Assembly: GCA_945865925.1 (NCBI GenBank) | Contig: CAMBFG010000010.1 | Coordinates: 1-51,624 of the forward strand | DNA: 51,624 bases | From: Dehalococcoides mccartyi | GTDB taxonomy: Bacteria > Chloroflexota > Dehalococcoidia > UBA2979 | Direction: 5' to 3' | In this document: positions 1-7,480 of the stretch, in pieces | How the letters are laid out: every line of letters starts with the position of its first letter | Numbering within the stretch: position 1 is the stretch's first letter | Notes under the pieces: generated by a model | Databases searched by the model: none | Told to the model about the DNA's origin: nothing | Seen by the model: only the letters and a program-made list of their open reading frames with translations | Made by a program: the position numbers and the translations under genes

Positions 1-1345
1 CGGCGACGACGCGCTCGGTGGCCTCCTCGAAGGAGTCGAGCGTGACGGGGACAGGGCGGGTGATCTCCGAAGCGAGGGCGTGTGCGTCCATCCCTCGGTC
101 CGGGTCTTCGCGCGCGGCGTAGGTGCGCAGGACGTAGAGCGCGTCCAGACCCTCGAAGCAGGTGCGGAACTCGTCGAGCAGATAGACGGTGCGCGTGTAG
201 GTGTGCGGTTGGAAGCAGCCGACGAGGCGGCGTCCGGCGAAGCGCTGACGTGCAGCCAGTACCGTCGCGCGCACCTCGGTCGGGTGGTGGGCGTAGTCGT
301 CAACCACGGTCACGGTGCCACCATCGATGGCGACGTCACCCTTGATCTCGAAGCGGCGTCGCGCACCGGAGAACTCGGACGCGGCGGCCGTGGCACGGTG
401 GAAGTCGACGCCAGCGCGCATCGCTGCGGCGAGGGCGCCGAGGGCGTTCTGCAGGTTGTGACGGCCGGGGACGCTGATCGAGAGGCGGCCGAGTTCGGCC
501 CCGTCCAGGCTCACGGTGCAGTCCATGCCGCCGCGGTCGTTGCCGCGCACGCGTGTGCCGTTCCATTCCACGCCGTCAGCGTCGAGGCCGTAGCGCTCGA
601 CGCGCGCACCGGCGGCGCGACGCGCGAGGCCGAGTTCGAGCGCCCACGGCGCGTCTGCGCACACCAGCAAGGTGCCGTCCGGGCGCACGCGCGCCGCGAA
701 CTTCTCGAACGCAGCGCGGTACGCCTCGACGGTGCCGTAGTAGTCGAGGTGGTCGACCTCGATGTTGGTGACCACGGCGATACGCGGGTCGTACTGCAGG
801 AAGGCCTCGGCGTACTCGTCCGCCTCGACGACGGCGACCCGGCCGTCACCGTCGCGACAGTTGGCGTCGTCGAGGTCGCGCGCGTCGCCACCGAGCAGCA
901 CGAGCGGGTCAAGGTCGCCGCGCACGCACATCAACGTGAGCATGGACGAGGTGGTGGTCTTGCCGTGTGTGCCCGCGACTGCGAGGACATCGCGGTCGGC
1001 GATCAGGCGCTGCACCATCTCGGCACGCAGGATGACCGGGATGCCTCGGTTGCGCGCTTCGACGAGTTCCGGGTTGTCCGGCTTCGCGGCGGCGGTGGTG
1101 ACGACGAGCAGCGCGTCCCCGACCTGCGAGGCCGCGTGGCCGGCGTAGACGTGCGCGCCCAGCACCTCAAGTCGTTCGGTGTGCTCGGACAGGGTGAGGT
1201 CGGAGCCGGTGACCTGGATGCCGCGCATGCGCAGGATCTGCCCGATGGCAGACATGTGGATGCCCCCCGCGCCCACGAGGTGGACACGCGCGGGGATCGC
1301 GTCGTTGCCGTTGCGTGGCTGCTGGCGTGGCTTCATGCCGATCAT
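1..1345 (-). CDS. murC: UDP-N-acetylmuramate--L-alanine ligase MurC (3' end cut by window edge)
   Basis: This cytoplasmic ligase adds L-alanine to UDP-MurNAc using ATP, the first step of the peptide stem of peptidoglycan. The N-terminal Rossmann part reads VHLVGAGGIHMSAIGQ (about residues 21-36), and the Mur-ligase ATP loop GTHGKTTT is at about residues 125-132. About 448 codons are visible, against a usual 450-490, so only the extreme C-terminus is missing, at the window edge. The ATG at 1345 overlaps the murG stop in an ATGA junction, which fixes the start and implies translational coupling. It is the last visible gene of the dcw run. The frame is inferred by reading the minus strand; a large plus-strand ORF over the same bases is a shadow. 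Confidence 0.95.
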   Translation of the reverse strand, partial: MIGMKPRQQPRNGNDAIPARVHLVGAGGIHMSAIGQILRMRGIQVTGSDLTLSEHTERLEVLGAHVYAGHAASQVGDALLVVTTAAAKPDNPELVEARNRGIPVILRAEMVQRLIADRDVLAVAGTHGKTTTSSMLTLMCVRGDLDPLVLLGGDARDLDDANCRDGDGRVAVVEADEYAEAFLQYDPRIAVVTNIEVDHLDYYGTVEAYRAAFEKFAARVRPDGTLLVCADAPWALELGLARRAAGARVERYGLDADGVEWNGTRVRGNDRGGMDCTVSLDGAELGRLSISVPGRHNLQNALGALAAAMRAGVDFHRATAAASEFSGARRRFEIKGDVAIDGGTVTVVDDYAHHPTEVRATVLAARQRFAGRRLVGCFQPHTYTRTVYLLDEFRTCFEGLDALYVLRTYAAREDPDRGMDAHALASEITRPVPVTLDSFEEATERVVA

Positions 1346-2427
1346 GCGGCCACCTCCCGCAGGAGGTTGGCGAGCCGCTCGGTCGCGTCCGGCCGCGCGA
1401 GGGCGCGCATCGCGGCCGCCATCGCCTCACGCCGCCCGTGGGCATCCAGCAGTTCGAGGACGAGCATGGCGAGGCGTTCGGTCTCGGCGTGGGGAAGGGT
1501 GACGGCTGCGCCGCGGTCGGAGAGGTACTCAGCGTTCACATGCTGGTCGGAGAAGCCGCCGGGGATGACCACGGCAGGGAGCCCGGCCATCGGCAGTTCG
1601 CCGAGCGTGGAGGCGCCGGCGCGCGTGACGGCCAGGTCGGCCGCCGCCATCGCGTAGGCCATCTCGTCGGTGTAGGCGAGCAGGTGATAGCGGGTGCGCA
1701 GCCACGCCGGGAGTTTCTCGCGCTCGCGGGCGAGCCAGTGCTCTTCGTCGCGTCCGCAGATATGCAGCAGTTGGGCGCGGTCGACCAGCATACGGAGCGA
1801 CTCTGCGATCGAAAGGTTGATCGTGTGCGCACCCAGCGAGCCTCCCGCGACCAGCACGGTCTGGAGGGCAGGGTCGAGGCCGAAGCGCCTGATGCCTTCT
1901 TCCCGTGTTGCCTCCAGGAATTGGCGACGCACGGGGTAGCCGGTGACGACCGTCTTTTCCTCGGGCAGGTGAGCCATCGACGTTTCGACGGAGCAGGCGA
2001 TCTTCGTCGCGTAGCGTGCGAGGAAACGCACCGCCCAGCCGGGGGTCGCGTCCGGCAGGAAGACGACGAGTGGGATGCCCTCGGACTTGCAGGCGCGGCC
2101 GATCGGCGCCGCGGCGTAACCGCCGGTCGCGAAGACCGCATTCGGACGGTCTTCGCGCAGCAGTTCGGCGGCGACTCGAGTGCCGTGCCACAGCCGCCAC
2201 AGGCCGGTGCTCACGCGGATGGGCGAGCGCCCTCGGACCTGGCTCGCGGGCACCACGCGGTAGGGGATCGAGGCCTCGGCGGCCGCGCGGCGTTCGGGGC
2301 CGTTGAGCGTGCCGTAGTAGATCACCTCGGTGTTGTTCGCGGGCGCGCCGGCGCGCAGCACCTCGGCGACGGCGATCGCCGGGTAGGCGTGTCCGCCCGT
2401 GCCGCCACCAGCGAGCCCGAACTTCAT
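1342..2427 (-). CDS. murG: UDP-N-acetylglucosamine--lipid I GlcNAc transferase MurG
   Basis: MurG adds GlcNAc to lipid I to make lipid II at the inner face of the cytoplasmic membrane. The protein is 361 residues, normal for the family. The N-terminal Gly-rich loop GGGTGGH is at residues 7-13. The C-terminal donor-binding half has VAGGSLGAHTIN and the characteristic TRAGASTLGELPMAGLPAVVIP segment followed by DQHVNAEYL. A longer reading frame exists upstream, but its extra 75 residues are Arg/Pro-rich shadow sequence. The start at 2427 overlaps the ftsW stop as ATGA and puts the Gly loop at the expected distance from Met1. It lies between ftsW and murC, the classic dcw order. Confidence 0.97.
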   Translation of the reverse strand: MKFGLAGGGTGGHAYPAIAVAEVLRAGAPANNTEVIYYGTLNGPERRAAAEASIPYRVVPASQVRGRSPIRVSTGLWRLWHGTRVAAELLREDRPNAVFATGGYAAAPIGRACKSEGIPLVVFLPDATPGWAVRFLARYATKIACSVETSMAHLPEEKTVVTGYPVRRQFLEATREEGIRRFGLDPALQTVLVAGGSLGAHTINLSIAESLRMLVDRAQLLHICGRDEEHWLAREREKLPAWLRTRYHLLAYTDEMAYAMAAADLAVTRAGASTLGELPMAGLPAVVIPGGFSDQHVNAEYLSDRGAAVTLPHAETERLAMLVLELLDAHGRREAMAAAMRALARPDATERLANLLREVAA

Positions 2428-3623
2428 CGAGCACCGCCCAGAGTGGGCGCGGGGCGGCGGGCCTGCTGCACTGGAGCACGGGCCTCGACTTCCTCGAGTG
2501 TGTACCGGCTGATGGAGAGCAGCACGCCGGTCGCGGCGAAGATCGCGAGCAGGGCGGTGCCACCGTAGGAGACGAAGGGGAGCGGGATGCCGGTCAGCGG
2601 CATGAGGCGCGTCACTCCGCCGACGTTGATCAACGCCTGGAATGCGATCCACGCGAGGATGCCCGCCGCCATCAGGGAACCGAATTGGCCGTCCGCGCGC
2701 TTCACGATCATCCAGCCGCGCGCGAGCAGCACCATGAACAGGCCGAGCACCACGCAGGTGCCGATGAAGCCCAACTCCTCGCCAATGATTGCCAGCACGC
2801 CGTCCGTGTGCGACCCGGGCACGTAGAAGAACTTCTGGCGCGAGACCCCGAGGCCCAGTCCATCGATGCCGCCGGAGCCGAAGGCGACCAGCAACTGCAG
2901 TGTGTGGAAGCCGGCGCCCTGCGGGTCTGCCTCGGCGTTCAGGAACGAGGTCAGGCGGTCCATCCGGTACTGGTCGCCGGTCATCATCAGGACCGTGAAG
3001 GCGAGGCCAGCCACGCCCGCCAGCGCGAGGGTGTGGGTGACTCGCGCGCCCGCGATGAAGAAGAGCGTCCCGGTGATCGCGCCAACGACGATCGTGGTGC
3101 CAAGGTCACCTTCGAACATGATGAGGGCCGCCACCAACCCGACCATCGTGACGAACGGCAGCACGCCCAGGGAGAAGTCCTTGAGCTGGTCACCCTTGGC
3201 CGTGAGCCACGCCGCGAGGTAGACGATGACGCCGAACTTCGCGAACTCGGACGGCTGAAGCGGCGGCAACCCGCCGATGCGGATCCACGAGCGCGCGCCG
3301 TTCTGCTCAAAACCGATGCCCGGCATCAGCACGAGGGCGAGGCCGGCCAACGCCGCGAACATGACGAGCGGGCTCAGTCGGGCCAGCATGTGGTAGGGAA
3401 GCCGCATGGTCACGGCCATGATCAGCAGCCCTGCGACCATGAAGATCGCCTGGCGCTTCACGAAGTAATTCGGGTCCTTGAACTCCCGCTCGCCGAGCGC
3501 GTACGAGGCGGAGTAGACCGCGATGATCCCGATCACGGACAGCAACAGCACGACGGTCAGCAGCAGGTAGTCCGGCGCGTGCGACGGGCGGTCGTCGTGG
3601 CGTACGGGGCGGCGGATGGCCAT
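2424..3623 (-). CDS. ftsW: Peptidoglycan polymerase FtsW (SEDS family)
   Basis: This is a SEDS-family polytopic membrane protein of 399 residues, the septal glycan polymerase that partners the class B PBP encoded two genes upstream of mraY (ftsI). About ten hydrophobic segments are visible from residue 18 onward. SEDS signatures include GARSWIRIGGLPPLQPSEFAK, the FEGDLGTTIV segment, and PLPFVSYGGTALL near the C-terminus. The ORF could also be called RodA by sequence alone; its position between murD and murG favours FtsW. Its ATG overlaps the murD stop by one base (TGATG), and its own stop overlaps the murG ATG. Confidence 0.95.
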   Translation of the reverse strand: MAIRRPVRHDDRPSHAPDYLLLTVVLLLSVIGIIAVYSASYALGEREFKDPNYFVKRQAIFMVAGLLIMAVTMRLPYHMLARLSPLVMFAALAGLALVLMPGIGFEQNGARSWIRIGGLPPLQPSEFAKFGVIVYLAAWLTAKGDQLKDFSLGVLPFVTMVGLVAALIMFEGDLGTTIVVGAITGTLFFIAGARVTHTLALAGVAGLAFTVLMMTGDQYRMDRLTSFLNAEADPQGAGFHTLQLLVAFGSGGIDGLGLGVSRQKFFYVPGSHTDGVLAIIGEELGFIGTCVVLGLFMVLLARGWMIVKRADGQFGSLMAAGILAWIAFQALINVGGVTRLMPLTGIPLPFVSYGGTALLAIFAATGVLLSISRYTLEEVEARAPVQQARRPAPTLGGAR

Positions 3624-5020
3624 CAGCGGCCCCCCGCCAGTGCTCGGACGGCGACGCGGAACGCCTCGCCGCGATCCTCGAAATTCCGGTAGCGGTCGAA
3701 CGAGGTACCCGCCGGCGAGAACAGCACGACATCGCCTTCGCGTGCGAGCGTCGAGGCGGCAGTGACCGCATCCTCGACGGTGTCGACGCGGCGGATCGGG
3801 ATGTTGGAGCCGGTCTCACTCGCAGCCTCGCGGACCGCGTCGGCATAAAGGTCGCCGGACTCGCCGAAGGCGACGACGGCGCGGCAGCGACGGACGGCTT
3901 CGACGGCCATCTCGCGGTTCGGGAGGTATTTGTCGCGCCCACCGACGAGGAGCACCAGTGGCTCCGTGTACGCGCGCAGACCGGCGAGCGTGCGCTCCGG
4001 TGTCGTGGCGATCGAGTCGTTCACCCACAGCACACCGCCGACGGTCGCGACCGGCTCAAGGCGGTGGAGGACGCCCGTGAAGGTGCGTGCCGTCTCCGCA
4101 CAGTCAGCTGCAGAGCAGCCGATCTGAGAGGCGACTGCCATCGCGAGCAGCAGGTCCTCGATGTTGTGGTCACCGCGGAGGGCGACCTCGGCGCGCGGGA
4201 CGATCGCTTCGCGCGTGCCACCGAGGACGCGCACGAGGACGCCGTCGTCGACGAAGGCGCCGTCGCCGGGGATGGTCTGGAAGCGGGAGGTATGGAGGAC
4301 GCGTGCGGGAGTGCTGTCCGAGAAGGAGCGCGCGATTTCGTCGTCGAGGTTGAGGACGACGATGTCGTCCGCGCTCTGGTGGCGCACGATGTTCCGCTTC
4401 AACTCGATGTACCCCTCCCAGGAGTACCGGTCGAGGTGATTCGGCGTGACGTTCGTGACGCAGGCGACGTGAGGGCTGCTGGTGACGCGCTCCAGTTGGG
4501 AGTGGGACATCTCCGCGACGACTCGAGTGGTGGGGGTGATCTCGGGCAGCAGGGAGAGCAAGCCCACGCCGATGTTGCCGCCGACGACGTAGGCCTGGCC
4601 GGAGGCATCGAGCATGGCTCCGGTGAGCGAGGTGGTCGTGGTCTTGCCAGAGGAGCCGGTGATGCCGGTGACAGGTGCGGGGCAACGGTCGAGGAACAAC
4701 TGGAGCATCGAGGACAGCGGGATGCCACGCTCACGCGCCGCGACGAGCGCGGGGAGCGTTGACGGCACACCCTGAGACACGAAGACCGCGTCTGCCTCGA
4801 TCACGTCCTCCACCCGGTTTGCCCCCAAGGAGGGGGTTGCGTCGCTGCTCGCAATGGCGAGCAGCGCGTCCTGCAACTGGTCAGCGGTTCGCATGTCGGA
4901 CACCGTCACTCGAGCGCCCTCGGCAGCGAGGAAGCGCACGAGGTCGATGCCCTCGATGCCGAGGCCGATGACCGTGACACGCGCACCTCGCAGATTCTGC
5001 GTATTTGGCATATCTGTCAT
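3623..5020 (-). CDS. murD: UDP-N-acetylmuramoyl-L-alanine--D-glutamate ligase MurD
   Basis: MurD adds D-glutamate to UDP-MurNAc-L-Ala in the cytoplasm. From the start at 5020 it has 465 residues. The N-terminal Rossmann loop is VTVIGLGIEGIDLVRFL (about 15-31) and the ATP loop GSSGKTTTT is at 122-130. The HN and DS motifs of the central and C-terminal domains are visible as ALRGDHNIEDLLLA and LWVNDSIATTPE. The frame stays open 36 codons further upstream, overlapping mraY, but that stretch is not Mur-like, so the ATG at 5020 is preferred. This junction is one of only two real gaps in the cluster (79 nt). It holds a possible extended -10 and a perfect DnaA box. Confidence 0.95.
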   Translation of the reverse strand: MTDMPNTQNLRGARVTVIGLGIEGIDLVRFLAAEGARVTVSDMRTADQLQDALLAIASSDATPSLGANRVEDVIEADAVFVSQGVPSTLPALVAARERGIPLSSMLQLFLDRCPAPVTGITGSSGKTTTTSLTGAMLDASGQAYVVGGNIGVGLLSLLPEITPTTRVVAEMSHSQLERVTSSPHVACVTNVTPNHLDRYSWEGYIELKRNIVRHQSADDIVVLNLDDEIARSFSDSTPARVLHTSRFQTIPGDGAFVDDGVLVRVLGGTREAIVPRAEVALRGDHNIEDLLLAMAVASQIGCSAADCAETARTFTGVLHRLEPVATVGGVLWVNDSIATTPERTLAGLRAYTEPLVLLVGGRDKYLPNREMAVEAVRRCRAVVAFGESGDLYADAVREAASETGSNIPIRRVDTVEDAVTAASTLAREGDVVLFSPAGTSFDRYRNFEDRGEAFRVAVRALAGGR

Positions 5021-5036
5021 AGCGGGTAAGCCGTTG

Positions 5037-5045
5037 TTATCCACA
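5037..5045 (+). promoter_or_regulatory. Perfect DnaA box (TTATCCACA) in the mraY-murD gap
   Basis: The 9-mer TTATCCACA is read directly on the plus strand and matches the strong DnaA-box consensus TTATNCACA. It lies 17-25 nt upstream of the murD start, in the 79-nt gap. By base composition I would expect well under one such 9-mer in a GC-rich window of this size. No second box is visible nearby, so an origin is not indicated; a DnaA-responsive promoter for the downstream dcw half is possible but inferred. Confidence 0.5.
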
Positions 5046-5046
5046 C

Positions 5047-5056
5047 GGTATACCAC
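5047..5056 (-). promoter_or_regulatory. Candidate extended -10 element for murD-ftsW-murG-murC
   Basis: On the minus strand this reads TGTGGTATACC, giving a TATACC -10-like hexamer at 5052-5047 preceded by TG and one base, the extended -10 form. A transcript would begin near 5040, about 20 nt before murD. I see no convincing -35. It overlaps or abuts the DnaA box at 5037-5045, so the two may be linked. Confidence 0.35.
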
Positions 5057-5099
5057 AGGGCGTATCTGACCGGCCAGACAAATCTCGGCCGGAAGGCCA

Positions 5100-6086
5100 T
5101 CAGACGGACAGCGCCAGGGCGATGCCAACCATCGCCGCGACCATGCCGAAGAGGTAAAGGCGCATGACGACCTGGGGCTCGGACCAGCCGATCAACTCCA
5201 GGTGGTTATGGAGGGGGGCCTTCCGGAACACCCGCTGGCCGCCGGTGAACTTGAAGTAGCCGATTTGGATGATGTCCGAGAGCGCCTCGCTGACGAAGAC
5301 GATGCCGATGACCGGCAGCAGCAGCCAGTGGCCGGTCATCAGGGCGACCACGCCGAGGGCCGCGCCGAGCGGGAGGGCACCGGTGTCCCCCATGAAGACG
5401 AGGGCGGGGTGGGCGTTGTACCAGAGGAATCCCAGCAGGGCCCCCACCACACTTAGGCAGAACACCGCCAGGAACGCCTGCCCCTGCACGAAGGCGATCA
5501 CGGCGTAGGCGCCGAAGGCGAACGCGGCCAGCCCGGCCAGCAATCCATCCAGCCCGTCCGTAATCGCCACCGAGGTCGTCGTCCCGAAGACGACGAGGAA
5601 GGCGATCACGATGTAGACATAACCGAGTTCGTAGCGGCCGGCCCACGGGACGTTCACGCTCTGTGCGTCCAGCCCCCAGTACATCGTCGCGGCGACCACG
5701 ACCGAGAGGATCGCGATGAGGAAGAACTTCAGCCGCCAGGACAGCCCCTTCCGGCCGCCGCCTACGAGGGAGCCGAGGTCGTCGATGACGCCGACGGCCA
5801 GCATCGCGTTGACCGCCAAGAGGGGGAGCAGCATTGAGCGGCGCTCGAGCACGATCGCGCCGTCGCGGAGTTCGAACAGATTCGTGACGAGTGTGGCGAT
5901 GGCGACGGAGCCCCAGATAAAGATGCCACCCATGGTCGGCGTGCCCGCCTTCACCATGTGTGTGGATGGCTGGTCGATCGAAATCGACTTCCCCACCTTC
6001 TTCGCGCGCAACCAGTCGATGACGGGACGGCCAAGGGCCAGCGCCAACAGGAACGCCAGGCAACCGGAGAGGAGAGCCTCGATCAA
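5100..6086 (-). CDS. mraY: Phospho-N-acetylmuramoyl-pentapeptide-transferase MraY
   Basis: MraY transfers phospho-MurNAc-pentapeptide to undecaprenyl phosphate, making lipid I. It is a 328-residue polytopic membrane protein, slightly shorter than the usual 320-370. Family signatures are visible in order: STHMVKAGTPTMGGIFI (about 41-57), the Asp-rich AITDGLDGLLAGLA loop, MGDTGALPLGAALG, and APLHNHLELIGWSEPQVVMR near the C-terminus. The start is TTG at 6086, overlapping the murF stop as TTGA, which implies translational coupling and supports the non-ATG start. It sits in its standard dcw position between murF and murD. Confidence 0.96.
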   Translation of the reverse strand: MIEALLSGCLAFLLALALGRPVIDWLRAKKVGKSISIDQPSTHMVKAGTPTMGGIFIWGSVAIATLVTNLFELRDGAIVLERRSMLLPLLAVNAMLAVGVIDDLGSLVGGGRKGLSWRLKFFLIAILSVVVAATMYWGLDAQSVNVPWAGRYELGYVYIVIAFLVVFGTTTSVAITDGLDGLLAGLAAFAFGAYAVIAFVQGQAFLAVFCLSVVGALLGFLWYNAHPALVFMGDTGALPLGAALGVVALMTGHWLLLPVIGIVFVSEALSDIIQIGYFKFTGGQRVFRKAPLHNHLELIGWSEPQVVMRLYLFGMVAAMVGIALALSV

Positions 6087-7480
6087 GCGACACCCCCATC
6101 GGCGCGGCCGAGCGCCGCTTCGAGTGCTGCCACGATGTATTCGAGGCCAAGTGCGTGCGATCCCTTGATGAGAACGACGTCACCGGGCTGAAGTTCCGCG
6201 AGGAGGGCAGCGGTGGCTTCCTCGCGAGTGGGGCAGTGGCGAACCGTAGCGCCGGCTCCGCCGGCGGCCTCGCCGAGTAGGCGAGCCTCCTCACCGATCG
6301 TCAGGACGAGGGTGGCGACGCGGCCGGCGTACTCGCCGGCGATGCGGTGCTCCGCGGCTGAGGCGGTGCCGAGTTCTCGCATGTCGCCGAGGAGCGCGAG
6401 GTGCCGCCCGGGCGTCTCCGCCAGCAAGTCGAGCGCGGCGCGCATCGAGGCTGGTTGGGCGTTGTAGGTGTCGTCGAAGAGGCGGATGCCGTCGCGCAGG
6501 GTGACGACGCGGATACGCGAGGGCACGTCCAGCACGGTGAGCGCGTCGCACACCTCGTCGAGGGTCATGCCGTCGGCAAGGCCGACGGCGGCGGAGGCGA
6601 GTGCGTTCGAGAGCAGGTGCGCGCCCGCCAGCGGTACGCGCACGCGTCGGGAGGCGCCAGCGTGGCTCATCGTGCACTCGAAGCCGTCGAGGCCGTGCGA
6701 GGTGAGGTCGCTGCCGCGCACGTCGGCGTCAGCGCTGGTGCCGAACCAGAGGACCGAGGCGCGTGTGTATGGCGCCATCGAGCGGACGCGTTCGTCGTCG
6801 GCGTTCAGGACGGCGACCCCGTTCGAGGGCAACGCCTCCGGCAGTTCGCGCTTTGCCTGCACGATCGTCTCGATGGTGCCGGCGCGCTCGAGGTGGACGG
6901 GGCCGACGTTCAAGACGACGCCGGTGTGGGGGAGTGCCCAGTGGCAGAGCAGGGCGATCTCGCCGGTGGTGTACATCCCCATCTCGATCACCGTGCGCTC
7001 GGTCTCGGGCTGGAGTTCCAGCAGGCACAACGGCACTGAGACCTCGTTGTTGTAGTTCAGAGGGTTCGCCTGCACGCGGTAGCGCGCGGCGAGGACGGCC
7101 GCAGCAATCCACTTCGTCGTGGTCTTGCCGACGCTCCCCGTCACGCCGACGACGCGTACCGGCAAGGTCGCTCGCCACGCCGCGCCGAGGTCCTGCAGGG
7201 CGCCGAGGGTGTCATCCACAACGAAGTTCGCACCGGCGCTCACGCCCTCGACCGGTCGTGCGAGCAGACAGCCGGCAGCGCCTGCGCGCACGGCGGCGGC
7301 GGCAAAGTCGTGGCCATCGACTTGCTCGCCGGGGAGCGCGACGAAGAGGTCGCCGGGGCGTACCTCGCGCGAGTCCACGACGGCACGGGTGAACGAGGTG
7401 GCGGCAGAGCCCTCGAGGGTGCGCAAGCGCGGGCCGAGCGCCCGCGCGACGAACGCGGCATCCAGGGTGGCGGTACTCAC
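6083..7480 (-). CDS. murF: UDP-MurNAc-tripeptide--D-Ala-D-Ala ligase MurF
   Basis: MurF adds the D-Ala-D-Ala dipeptide to complete the UDP-MurNAc pentapeptide. The protein has 465 residues. The ATP loop GSVGKTTT is at 115-122, the substrate region NYNNEVSVPL follows, and the MurF-diagnostic DDTYNAQPASMRAAL (in place of MurE signatures) and KGSHALGLE are in the C-terminal half. The start is GTG at 7480, overlapping the ftsI stop as GTGA. MurE would normally lie between ftsI and murF and is absent here; nothing in this protein suggests a MurE-MurF fusion. Confidence 0.95.
   Translation of the reverse strand: MSTATLDAAFVARALGPRLRTLEGSAATSFTRAVVDSREVRPGDLFVALPGEQVDGHDFAAAAVRAGAAGCLLARPVEGVSAGANFVVDDTLGALQDLGAAWRATLPVRVVGVTGSVGKTTTKWIAAAVLAARYRVQANPLNYNNEVSVPLCLLELQPETERTVIEMGMYTTGEIALLCHWALPHTGVVLNVGPVHLERAGTIETIVQAKRELPEALPSNGVAVLNADDERVRSMAPYTRASVLWFGTSADADVRGSDLTSHGLDGFECTMSHAGASRRVRVPLAGAHLLSNALASAAVGLADGMTLDEVCDALTVLDVPSRIRVVTLRDGIRLFDDTYNAQPASMRAALDLLAETPGRHLALLGDMRELGTASAAEHRIAGEYAGRVATLVLTIGEEARLLGEAAGGAGATVRHCPTREEATAALLAELQPGDVVLIKGSHALGLEYIVAALEAALGRADGGVA

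Noticed and set aside
80..1657. 525-aa plus-strand ORF over murC
   Set aside because: Antisense shadow; the minus frame carries clear MurC and MurG motifs.
5037..5045. Chromosome origin
   Set aside because: Only one DnaA box is seen, with no AT-rich unwinding element and no dnaA/dnaN genes.
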